This document shows positions 16,830 to 24,785 of a stretch of DNA of 64,000 nt, one piece after another. Every line of letters begins with the position of its first letter. Position 1 is the first letter of the stretch. A model generated the notes under the pieces. It was not told the origin of the DNA, did not search any database, and saw only the letters and a program-made list of their open reading frames with translations. Source of the DNA: Reinekea marina (GTDB lineage: Bacteria; Pseudomonadota; Gammaproteobacteria; Pseudomonadales; Natronospirillaceae); assembly GCF_030409715.1 (NCBI RefSeq), contig NZ_JAUFQI010000001.1, forward strand, positions 1,972,501-2,036,500, written 5' to 3'. The translations under genes were made by a program, and so were the position numbers.

Positions 16830-18905
16830 TTATCTTAAAAGCTTTGCTTTGGGCTTTTGAGCGTAAAACTGAAACATTCCAGCAAATGTGTCGGGATGTT
16901 TCTTTTCAAATTGTTGCCAGCAGTCTAGGTCAATTAAACGTTTATCTTCGGGGTAGTCGGCCAAGTAGTTTCTTTTTACTTGCTCTGGCAGTATAAAACC
17001 AAGAAAGCTTAGGTGTGCTTTATTGATCATTTGTTTTAGTTCATGTGGCTCATACTGGTGTTCTTGTACGTGAAATAATAAGTCACGACAGCCGCTGAGC
17101 GAGTAAAAATCTTGGCTGTTTAAGATTCCTTTAAAATCATAAGGCATGTTGCCTTCTAAAATAGCTTGGCGCATGGTTCTTATGCCTGAAGCGCTGATTG
17201 GTAAATCATATCGTTGAATTAAATCTCGCATTTGACGCACAATTTCACGTGCTTCAAAGCTGTAAAGCCCAATTTTAATTAAGCCATTAGGTTTTAAAAT
17301 AGTTAACAGTTTTTCTAAACCTGCTTCGGGTTTATCCATGTGATGCAGTACCCCAGAGCACTCAATGACATGGAAATCTTCATCAAGTGCGTCGAGATTG
17401 AGAATGTCTGCGCATAAAAAGCGTATGTTATTAATATCGTATTTCTCAGCCATTCGTTTAGCGTACGCTAGGCTTTGACGGCTTAGGTCAATTGCAACTA
17501 CCTCAACATTTCTAAAATATCGCGCAACCCTAAGAGCATGCCTTCCTGTCCCGGCACCTGCAACCAGCACTTTAACTGTACCCATGTTAAAAAAATCGGG
17601 TGCTCTAAATCCTGCTAATTCTGATTCTAACGCTCGCCCATAATTAGTCGGCGTGTTGTAGCCTAAATGCAGCCATCTTGGGTACGGGTTTTCTTCATAT
17701 TGTTGTTTAACATTTCTAGATACTTCGTCGGCAATTGGGCTAATTTGTTCAATACTCTGTGCGATTTTAGATTCGGCATGCCGATTTAATATGGCGTTTT
17801 GAATAAGCGTGCGGCTGTATTTTGGCCAACTGAGTAAAGGAACATCTACTGTTTTTTGAATGCTTTTCAAACTCGATAGCGGTTCGTACATGGCGTACAA
17901 GCTCAGCAGATGCGCGAAATCAATTCCTTTGGTTGGGGATTGCAAGGTTGCTTCTATTAAATCTTGGAGGGTTTCTAAGATTTCGGCTTCTTCTTTATCA
18001 TACATAAACACATGTTCATTATGTTCAGCGTTTAGAGCAATGTGGGTTGCTAGGGTGAGTAATGCTTCATCGCTATAGTGTGAAGAAATACTCATTAGTA
18101 AGGTTTGCTTTCGTAACAAAATAATAAACAGTTCTAGCTCGTTGTTCGTAAAATAGAGCTTTTCAAGTGCAAGTAATAGAAGCTCGTCTTTCACTAAATC
18201 TTGGATGTCGACAACCGCATTCGGGTCAGAGAGATGGTATTTATGATTTAGCAAGGACATCACTAGTGTTGAAAGCGATTGGTGATCTACTTGCTTTAGT
18301 TTTAACCATTTTATGGCATCTTGCTCTAAATCTTCTTGGTAATAATCTGCACTGATCGAAGCCACTACTTCGAACAACTTTTCTTTAACATGGGCATCAT
18401 TCGGGTGCAGCCGATACAAGTGCCTATAGGCCTGAAACGCCTCAACAATACGGCCGAGCTTAGTAAGAGTGAACGCCATAGAGGTCGCCGCACGGGTCAT
18501 GCTTGGGTCATAATCTAACGCTTTAGAAAACGCACCTAATGCATCTGTGAATAGCTTTTGTGCTAATTTTATATGGCCATAGGTAAACCAATGCCCTGCA
18601 GAATTTGCCTGCTGCTCGAGTGCTTCAGAGATATGGTGCTCTGCAAGTTTATAAAAGCCTTCATCTAGAGCTATACGTGCCAATAAGTTATTGGCGGTAT
18701 CGCAATATTTTTCCGATTCACGAAGTTGCAGTGCAATTTGTTTTGCTTTGCCACGGTGAGCCACTGTTTGTTCGCTGGCCGACTGTGCACATAAACTCTT
18801 TTCATAGTGAAAAAGCGCACGTTTTTCGAGCTCTTTCCAGCGCTTCAATAGGCTGCGATTAGTCTCTTTAGCGGAGCCTTGTTGTTTTTTGAGTGCCTGC
18901 GTCAT
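16830..18905 (-). CDS. TPR-repeat class I SAM-dependent methyltransferase
   Basis: About 691 residues. The N-terminal half has tetratricopeptide-type helices (e.g. HWFTYGHIKLAQKLFTDAL); a methyltransferase domain begins near residue 440 with motif I LVAGAGTGRH, then VVAIDLS, DILNLD and HHMDKPEAGL. The start at 18905 is chosen because AGGA lies 9 nt upstream and because a sigma-54 promoter match (19023-19038) would fall inside a longer frame starting at 19052. Divergent from fliS and apparently under flagellar control, so methylation of a flagellar or surface component is plausible; the substrate is unknown. Confidence 0.85.
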   Translation of the reverse strand: MTQALKKQQGSAKETNRSLLKRWKELEKRALFHYEKSLCAQSASEQTVAHRGKAKQIALQLRESEKYCDTANNLLARIALDEGFYKLAEHHISEALEQQANSAGHWFTYGHIKLAQKLFTDALGAFSKALDYDPSMTRAATSMAFTLTKLGRIVEAFQAYRHLYRLHPNDAHVKEKLFEVVASISADYYQEDLEQDAIKWLKLKQVDHQSLSTLVMSLLNHKYHLSDPNAVVDIQDLVKDELLLLALEKLYFTNNELELFIILLRKQTLLMSISSHYSDEALLTLATHIALNAEHNEHVFMYDKEEAEILETLQDLIEATLQSPTKGIDFAHLLSLYAMYEPLSSLKSIQKTVDVPLLSWPKYSRTLIQNAILNRHAESKIAQSIEQISPIADEVSRNVKQQYEENPYPRWLHLGYNTPTNYGRALESELAGFRAPDFFNMGTVKVLVAGAGTGRHALRVARYFRNVEVVAIDLSRQSLAYAKRMAEKYDINNIRFLCADILNLDALDEDFHVIECSGVLHHMDKPEAGLEKLLTILKPNGLIKIGLYSFEAREIVRQMRDLIQRYDLPISASGIRTMRQAILEGNMPYDFKGILNSQDFYSLSGCRDLLFHVQEHQYEPHELKQMINKAHLSFLGFILPEQVKRNYLADYPEDKRLIDLDCWQQFEKKHPDTFAGMFQFYAQKPKAKLLR

Positions 18906-19022
18906 GATCTGTGTCCTAACTCTTAGCTTATCGCCATTTACTTTCAGAGGTTGCCGCTTTTTTAGGTAATAACGGCAATGAATCTCCGAAAAGGTGTGAA
19001 TTCGGGCGTTTGCTTGAGATAT

Positions 19023-19038
19023 TGCAGGTGGTGTGCCA
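19023..19038 (-). promoter_or_regulatory. sigma-54 promoter for the methyltransferase gene
   Basis: Minus strand reads TGGCACACCACCTGCA: the -24 GG and -12 GC have the required 10-nt separation and the -24 block TTGGCAC is consensus. The start would be near 19012, about 107 nt before the chosen ATG. Confidence 0.78.
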
Positions 19039-19080
19039 ACTTCGGCTACCAAAAGAAACAGTAGAGTCTGAAAAAAGAGC

Positions 19081-19107
19081 TAATATTATTTGGTCTTTGG
19101 CCGATAA
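19081..19107 (+). promoter_or_regulatory. sigma-28 (FliA) promoter for fliS
   Basis: TAATATTA (5 of 8 to TAAAGTTT), 11-nt spacer, perfect GCCGATAA at 19100-19107. This places a start near 19114, about 50 nt before fliS. It lies back to back with the sigma-54 promoter on the other strand. Confidence 0.7.
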
Positions 19108-19164
19108 CCTTTGTAAGCCAGTTAAGGCAATACGAAACCGTTCTATTCGTTATGAGGTAAGACT

Positions 19165-19557
19165 ATGTACGCACAGGGTATTAAAGAGTATCAATCTGTA
19201 GGCACGCAGACGTCGATCGTTGATGCTGACCCACACCGACTTGTTCAACTATTATTCGAAGGAGCGTTGGCTCGCATTTCAGCCGCTAAAGGCCATATTG
19301 CTCGAAAAGAGTACGACAAAAAAAGTAATCAAATAAATTCAGCTATAAACATTATCGGCGGATTACAAGAGTCTCTTAATTTAGATGCGGGTGAACTGGC
19401 ACTGAATTTAGAGCGACTCTACGACTATATGATTAGACGATTATTTGAAGCTAATGTCCGCAATAGCGTAGAAATGCTAGAAGAAGTCAATAATTTGCTC
19501 ACTCAAATAAAAACAGCGTGGGATGAAATTAGAGAGCAAGCCCTGCAAGGAACTTGA
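19165..19557 (+). CDS. fliS: flagellar export chaperone FliS
   Basis: 130 residues, all-helical, the usual FliS length. Typical start YAQGIKEYQSVGTQTSIVDADPHRLVQLLFEGA and central LNLERLYDYMIRRL. FliS caps the flagellin C-terminus in the cytoplasm until export. Usually it follows fliD; here it is the first gene after the divergent methyltransferase and has its own FliA-type promoter. RBS TGAGGTAAG. Confidence 0.95.
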   Translation: MYAQGIKEYQSVGTQTSIVDADPHRLVQLLFEGALARISAAKGHIARKEYDKKSNQINSAINIIGGLQESLNLDAGELALNLERLYDYMIRRLFEANVRNSVEMLEEVNNLLTQIKTAWDEIREQALQGT

Positions 19558-19592
19558 GTAAAATTCGGCTAACTTATTAAATTTATTAGATT

Positions 19593-19630
19593 AATTAACC
19601 CAATTGATTAAAAATTAGATTGGGTTAGTT
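19593..19630 (+). terminator. possible terminator after fliS
   Basis: AATTAACCCAAT / ATTGGGTTAGTT, 12 bp with one G-U pair and a 14-nt loop, in an AT-rich region; the poly-T stretch comes only about 15 nt later, so efficiency is uncertain. The rest of the gap to fleQ (to 19841) has two TTGACA-like boxes (near 19651 and 19713) but no convincing -10. Confidence 0.4.
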
Positions 19631-19841
19631 GATTATTTATGCAATTTTTTTTGACAAAAGATTACCTTCGTTTTTAGTTCTGACACTCATACAAAATATT
19701 ACAGTCATAAATTTGACAAAATGTAACTTTACGTCTTAACTCCCCAGATATGGCACAAGGTGAAGTGACAATCGATTGACTGATGCTTCTAGAACCTTGG
19801 TAAAAATTCTCAATATTTAATGGATGTATAGGGTTGTTGAG

Positions 19842-21299
19842 ATGTGGAGAGAAATAAATTTATTGATCGTCGACGATAACGAACAACGACGTCACGATAT
19901 GAAAGTTATCCTAGATTTTCTAGATGAAGACAGTGTGGTTTTATCTAGTGAAGATTGGATAACTAAAGCTCAGCAGGCCTTTGAGGATCCTACTATGTTA
20001 GTGGGTGTCGTATTTGGTGAGTTGAATCAATCTTTAGAGAAAGCGATCAACAGTTTAGTTGAGTGGGATGCAGGATTACCATTGCTTCTGTTGGGCGACC
20101 ACCCGGAAAGCGAACTTTTAGAAGATGAACTTCGTTCTAGAATTATAGCAAAGCTAAGAACACCGTTATCTTATAATAAGTTGCTCGATAATCTTCACCG
20201 GGCGCAAATGTATCGCGAACAATATGACCTAACTCGAGGTCGAGATCAGCGCCGAGAAATTAATTTATTTCGTAGCCTTATTGGCAGTAGTCGAGCGGTG
20301 CAGTCAGTTAGAGAGATGATGGCGCAAGTTGCCGATAAAGAGGTGACCGTGTTAATTCAAGGTGAAAGCGGCACCGGAAAGGAAGTTGTTGCGCGTAACT
20401 TACACTACAACTCACACCGCCGTCATAAGCCTTTCGTGCCGGTAAATTGTGGCGCAATCCCGCATGAATTAATTGAAAGTGAATTATTTGGCCACGAAAA
20501 AGGGGCTTTTACTGGGGCCATTACCTCTCGAGCTGGACGTTTTGAAATGGCTGAAGGTGGAACTCTATTTTTAGATGAAATTGGTGATTTGCCGCTCAAT
20601 ATGCAAGTAAAGCTACTGCGTGTTTTACAAGAGCGAACGTTTGAACGGGTCGGGGGAACTAAGACTTATACGTCTGATGTGCGAGTTGTTGCGGCTACTC
20701 ACCGTAACTTGGAAGAAATGATTGATCAAGCCGAATTCCGCGAAGATTTGTTCTATCGATTGAATGTTTTTCCGATTGAAATGCCAGCGCTTCGAGATAG
20801 GCATGAAGATATCCCGTTGCTTTTAAATGAATTAGTCTCGCGACTCGAAAACGAAAAACGTGGCTCCATTCGATTCAACTCCAGCGCAATTATGTCTTTG
20901 GTTCAGCATGACTGGCCCGGTAACGTGCGTGAAATGGCAAATTTAATAGAGCGATTAGCCATCATGCATCCCTATGGAGTAGTAGGCGTGCAGGAACTGC
21001 CTGCGAAATATCGTCATGTGGAGGCCGAATCTGAAAATATGCTTCCAAATTCTGTCGTTAATGCAATGGAAGAATCGGTTAAGCCACAAATTAATTTAGA
21101 TCAATCAGCGTTGTTGCCAATGAATGGCATTGATTTAAAAGAATATTTAACAGAGCTGGAGAAAAACCTGATTCAGCAAGCATTAGATGATGCGCAAGGC
21201 GTGGTAGCGCGTGCGGCTGAAAAATTACATATTCGGCGTACCACATTGGTTGAAAAAATGCGCAAGTATGAAATTAATCGAAGAGATACCGTGAATTAG
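19842..21299 (+). CDS. fleQ: flagellar master regulator FleQ (FlrA), sigma-54 activator
   Basis: About 485 residues. A degenerate receiver-like domain (1-120) lacks an Asp at the usual phosphorylation position; the AAA+ domain has Walker A GESGTGKE (174-181), GAFTGA (221-226) and FLDEIGDL; the C-terminal Fis-type helix-turn-helix is ARAAEKLHIRRTTLVEKMRKY. The start MWREINLLIVDDN matches the FleQ family and has GGG upstream; a frame start 18 nt earlier is less likely. FleQ activates class II flagellar promoters with RpoN and in Pseudomonas binds c-di-GMP. Ends at its own terminator. Confidence 0.94.
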   Translation: MWREINLLIVDDNEQRRHDMKVILDFLDEDSVVLSSEDWITKAQQAFEDPTMLVGVVFGELNQSLEKAINSLVEWDAGLPLLLLGDHPESELLEDELRSRIIAKLRTPLSYNKLLDNLHRAQMYREQYDLTRGRDQRREINLFRSLIGSSRAVQSVREMMAQVADKEVTVLIQGESGTGKEVVARNLHYNSHRRHKPFVPVNCGAIPHELIESELFGHEKGAFTGAITSRAGRFEMAEGGTLFLDEIGDLPLNMQVKLLRVLQERTFERVGGTKTYTSDVRVVAATHRNLEEMIDQAEFREDLFYRLNVFPIEMPALRDRHEDIPLLLNELVSRLENEKRGSIRFNSSAIMSLVQHDWPGNVREMANLIERLAIMHPYGVVGVQELPAKYRHVEAESENMLPNSVVNAMEESVKPQINLDQSALLPMNGIDLKEYLTELEKNLIQQALDDAQGVVARAAEKLHIRRTTLVEKMRKYEINRRDTVN

Positions 21300-21318
21300 T
21301 TCTGTTAGTTAAAATATG

Positions 21319-21345
21319 AAGGCCGCTTTATGCGGCCTTTTTTAT
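21319..21345 (+). terminator. terminator after fleQ
   Basis: AAGGCCGC / GCGGCCTT stem, TTTAT loop, T tract. Confidence 0.92.
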
Positions 21346-21352
21346 TTTAGGT

Positions 21353-21368
21353 TGGCATTGCAATTGCA
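21353..21368 (+). promoter_or_regulatory. sigma-54 promoter for fleSR
   Basis: TGGCATTGCAATTGCA with -24 GG and -12 GC correctly spaced. The start near 21379 leaves a leader of about 22 nt before the ATG at 21401. Fits FleQ-dependent class II control. Confidence 0.85.
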
Positions 21369-21400
21369 GTAAGGCTATTACAGTCAAATTATTGAACAAA

Positions 21401-22645
21401 ATGCATATGCAAACACAGAATGCCAATAAAATAGCGAATTCGATGCCTCTGGCAAAGCCAGCTGAGCTTAATAAAGCGTCGTTAAACGAATTGCAGCAGG
21501 CATTCAGTGCATTTACATCTATGTCGGAACAACTCTCCGATAGCTATCATTTACTGGAAAATAGAGTTGTAGAGCTGAGCGGAGAGTTGGCCTCATTATC
21601 TGAGCAGCGCTTAAACGAATTAAATGAAAAGGAAGCGCTTGCTGAGCAGTTAGAAAGCCTTTTGCACCTAATGCCTGCGGGAGTCATCGTTGTCGACAAC
21701 AGAGGCTTTGTGCAACGCATAAACCCTGCAGCCGAGCAATGGCTAAGTCAGGCATGCACAGGCTCAGAGGCGGCTTCTTTCGTTGGCTTACCTTGGGGCA
21801 AAATTGTTAAAGAAGCATTTAACCCGAAGCAAACCGATTACCATGAAGTTAGTTTAAATGATGGGCGTTTAGTCAGTTTAGAAACAAGTGCATTAGACAA
21901 TGCTGGTCAGCTGATTGTAATGACGGACCAGACTGAAACACGCATGTTACAAGCTCAAGTATCTCGTCAAGAGCGTTTAACGGCCATGGGGCAAATGGTC
22001 GCCTCATTGGCGCATCAGGTTAGAACACCGCTATCGGCCGCCATGCTTTATGCATCGAATTTAAAAAATCCTAAGTTAGACCAACCCACGCATCATAAAT
22101 TTGTAGACAAGCTTGTCGGTCGTTTACATCACCTAGAAAAACAAGTTCAAGATATGCTCTTGTTTGTGAAAGGTGATTGCCAACTGCTAAATTTAGTGAC
22201 TACCGAAAAGTTGTTTGAGCTGATGTCAGACGCGGCTGTCGGAGTTTCCAATCAGAATATCAGTGCAATCAATTGGGCTAATGCCGCACCAGGTGTAAAA
22301 ATTCAATGTCAGGCAGACGCGCTGGTCAGTGCGTTTATGAATATTATTAACAATGCATTTGAAGCCGGTGGCGACGGGCTTTCATTAAATATATCGGCGT
22401 TGAAAGGCGGCCGATCTTTGGTTATTTCATTCAAAGATAATGGTCCTGGCATGAGCAAAGATGAATTAGAAAAAGCGCAAGAACCCTTTGTGACCACAAA
22501 AAGTTATGGCACCGGTTTAGGTATACCGGTGGTCATAGCTACGGTTAAAGCACATAAAGGGCAACTGTCTATACAAAGTGAAGTAGGAAAAGGCACGGAA
22601 TTTATCATCACGCTGCCTATTTACCAGGAGAGCAACGAGCAATGA
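21401..22645 (+). CDS. fleS: flagellar sensor histidine kinase FleS (FlrB)
   Basis: About 414 residues and no membrane segment, so cytosolic. Coiled coil (about 20-85), PAS domain (LMPAGVIVVDNRGFVQRINPAAE), H box LAHQVRTPLSAAM with His205, and HATPase boxes NIINNAFEAG, DNGPGM and TGLGI. It phosphorylates FleR. The ATG at 21401 is used; an in-frame TTG at 21392 and an ATG at 21407 are alternatives. Its stop overlaps the fleR start by 4 nt (ATGA). Confidence 0.92.
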   Translation: MHMQTQNANKIANSMPLAKPAELNKASLNELQQAFSAFTSMSEQLSDSYHLLENRVVELSGELASLSEQRLNELNEKEALAEQLESLLHLMPAGVIVVDNRGFVQRINPAAEQWLSQACTGSEAASFVGLPWGKIVKEAFNPKQTDYHEVSLNDGRLVSLETSALDNAGQLIVMTDQTETRMLQAQVSRQERLTAMGQMVASLAHQVRTPLSAAMLYASNLKNPKLDQPTHHKFVDKLVGRLHHLEKQVQDMLLFVKGDCQLLNLVTTEKLFELMSDAAVGVSNQNISAINWANAAPGVKIQCQADALVSAFMNIINNAFEAGGDGLSLNISALKGGRSLVISFKDNGPGMSKDELEKAQEPFVTTKSYGTGLGIPVVIATVKAHKGQLSIQSEVGKGTEFIITLPIYQESNEQ

Positions 22646-24078
22646 AAATTTTAATAGTTGAAGATGACGCCACTTTACGAGAGGCCGTACAAGATACGCT
22701 TTTGCTTCAAGACTATAACGTAATTGCAGCGCAAAGTGGTGAAGATGCCATAGTGCAATTAAAGCGACATGAATTCGATTTTATTGTATCCGATGTCAGT
22801 ATGCCTGGTATCAGTGGGCATGAACTATTAAATTATGTTAAAGAGCATTTTCCTCATATTCCAATGTTATTGGTAACCGCCTATGCATCGGTCGATAAAG
22901 CCGTTGATGCAATGCAAAATGGTGCTATCGATTATTTAGTTAAACCATTTGAGCCTAATCAACTTATTGAATTAATTGAAACGCATACGTGCAAAGCGCC
23001 GGTTAACCACGATGAGCCAGTCGCTGTCGATACTGGCAGTCAGCATGTATTAGCCTTGGCAAGAAAAGTGGCGAATACAGACAGTACCATTCTCATCAGT
23101 GGAGAAAGCGGCACAGGTAAGGAGGTTTTGGCGCGCTACCTACACCAGTATTCCAGCCGAGAACAAATGCCATTTGTGGCTATAAATTGCGCAGCAATTC
23201 CCGAAAATATGCTGGAAGCCACATTGTTTGGGCATGAAAAGGGCTCATTTACTGGCGCGGTTGCCAGTGCTCCGGGTAAATTTGAGCAGGCCAACGGCGG
23301 TACAATACTGCTGGATGAAATTTCAGAAATGGATTTGGGCCTTCAGGCAAAATTACTCAGAGTGTTGCAAGAAAAAGAAGTCGAAAGAATCGGTGGGCGA
23401 AACATTATAAAGCTCGATGTACGAGTCTTGGCCACAACGAACCGATCGCTTATTGATGAAGTGAAAGCAGGACGCTTCCGTGAAGACTTGTATTATCGAT
23501 TGAGTGTGTTTCCATTGCAATGGCAGCCTTTGCGCCAGCGTAAAGCCGATATTATTCCGTTGGCCGAACGCTTGCTTAAGAAGCACAGTCGTAAGATGCA
23601 AAAGCAAAATATTTTACTGGATGAATCCGCCAAGCAGGTGTTATTGAGTCATGCATGGCCAGGAAATGTACGTGAGCTAGATAACGCGATTCAAAGAGCC
23701 TTGATACTTCAGTCGGGTTCAAAAATCACTCAAACCGATCTAGGTTTGAGTGGCGAGCACCTCATCGATTTCGAACCGAATCGAAATTTAGCAATAGCTG
23801 GGGCGGACAAGCAATGTTTAGACAATGAGTCGGCTTTTGAGGAAATTGAAACCGCCAATATTAGCCATGAGGCACTGGGAAATAAATCTGAAGGCATTCA
23901 TGTAGATCTTAAGCAAAAAGAGTTTGAAATTATATTAGATGCGTTACGAATTCATAATGGACGTAAGAATAAGGCCGCAGATCATCTTGGCATTTCTTCT
24001 AGAACGTTGCGCTATAAACTGGCCAAAATGCGAGAAATGGGCATGGACGTTGATTCTGCCATCGCGGCCATCCGATAA
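22642..24078 (+). CDS. fleR: flagellar response regulator FleR (FlrC), sigma-54 activator
   Basis: 478 residues: receiver domain with Asp51 (VSDVSMPG), AAA+ domain with Walker A GESGTGKE, and C-terminal Fis-type helix-turn-helix (KAADHLGISSRTLRYKLAKM). The sigma-54 contact loop reads GSFTGA (201-206) instead of GAFTGA. Phospho-FleR activates class III basal body and hook promoters with RpoN. Translationally coupled to fleS. Confidence 0.93.
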   Translation: MKILIVEDDATLREAVQDTLLLQDYNVIAAQSGEDAIVQLKRHEFDFIVSDVSMPGISGHELLNYVKEHFPHIPMLLVTAYASVDKAVDAMQNGAIDYLVKPFEPNQLIELIETHTCKAPVNHDEPVAVDTGSQHVLALARKVANTDSTILISGESGTGKEVLARYLHQYSSREQMPFVAINCAAIPENMLEATLFGHEKGSFTGAVASAPGKFEQANGGTILLDEISEMDLGLQAKLLRVLQEKEVERIGGRNIIKLDVRVLATTNRSLIDEVKAGRFREDLYYRLSVFPLQWQPLRQRKADIIPLAERLLKKHSRKMQKQNILLDESAKQVLLSHAWPGNVRELDNAIQRALILQSGSKITQTDLGLSGEHLIDFEPNRNLAIAGADKQCLDNESAFEEIETANISHEALGNKSEGIHVDLKQKEFEIILDALRIHNGRKNKAADHLGISSRTLRYKLAKMREMGMDVDSAIAAIR

Positions 24079-24089
24079 ATAGTCTACTG

Positions 24090-24126
24090 AACCAAAAAAA
24101 GAACGCCTAGCGTTCTTTTTTTGGTT
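24090..24126 (+). terminator. terminator after fleSR
   Basis: Sixteen-bp perfect stem from AACCAAAAAAAGAACG and its complement, 5-nt loop CCTAG. A and T tracts on the two sides make it potentially bidirectional. Confidence 0.88.
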
Positions 24127-24193
24127 CTAAAGATCTAAAAAATCTACACACCTAGTCTTTGAATGGCATGAAATTATTAAAAGCGGCTAAAGT

Positions 24194-24209
24194 TGGCCTG
24201 CCTATTGCA
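24194..24209 (+). promoter_or_regulatory. sigma-54 promoter for the fliE operon
   Basis: TGGCCTGCCTATTGCA with correct GG-N10-GC spacing; start near 24220, about 108 nt before fliE. Confidence 0.83.
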
Positions 24210-24327
24210 AAATCTATTACAGAAGCGGACAAATGTGAATGAATCGACAATTTGTTGGCAGTTTTGGAATGAATTCGAAGGGATCGTTCTGTATTTAGAC
24301 TAAATTTTGACAATGGGCTGGTGGGTC

Positions 24328-24756
24328 ATGGTAGATCGAGTGGATATTCAGAGTGTTTTAAATCAAATGCAAAACTTGCGCAGTCAGATGCAGGTTCCTG
24401 AGAGCGCTAATCCAACAAATACTCAATTTGCAAATACCGTTGAACAAATGCGTAAGCAAATTTCTTCTGCTGAACAACCTTCTTCATTAACAGACAATTC
24501 GGTACAAGATTCTGTAACACCAAAAGGTAATGTGCCTTCTTTTGGCGAAATGTTTAAAGATGCCGTTGATACGGTTAATGACAATCAAAAGGTAGCGGGT
24601 GATTTAGCCACGCGTTATGAAATGGGTGACCCCAAAGTTGATCTACCCGAAGTTATGATTGCCCTTCAAAAATCCAGTGTGTCATTTCAAGCCATGACCC
24701 AAGTTAGAAATAAGATGATTGAGGCCTATAAAGAAATCATCAATATGCCTTTATAA
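24328..24756 (+). CDS. fliE: flagellar hook-basal body protein FliE
   Basis: About 142 residues, somewhat longer than the usual ~105 because of a polar N-terminal stretch. The conserved C-terminus SFGEMFKDAVDTVNDNQK...ALQKSSVSFQAMTQVRNKMIEAYKEI-type block is FliE. It joins the MS ring to the rod. The ATG at 24328 (MVDRVDIQSV) has GGTGGG upstream and fits the family better than the frame start 21 nt earlier. First gene of fliEFGHIJ. Confidence 0.92.
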   Translation: MVDRVDIQSVLNQMQNLRSQMQVPESANPTNTQFANTVEQMRKQISSAEQPSSLTDNSVQDSVTPKGNVPSFGEMFKDAVDTVNDNQKVAGDLATRYEMGDPKVDLPEVMIALQKSSVSFQAMTQVRNKMIEAYKEIINMPL

Positions 24757-24785
24757 ACTCGGCGTTATAAAGGAAAGGAAATATT

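Noticed and set aside
16830..19052. Longer methyltransferase start at 19052
   Set aside because: The extra 49 codons contain the sigma-54 promoter, lack a good RBS, and show no domain similarity.
19751..19766. Sigma-54-like TGGCAC upstream of fleQ
   Set aside because: The -12 GC is missing at the required spacing (AG instead), and fleQ is usually sigma-70 dependent.
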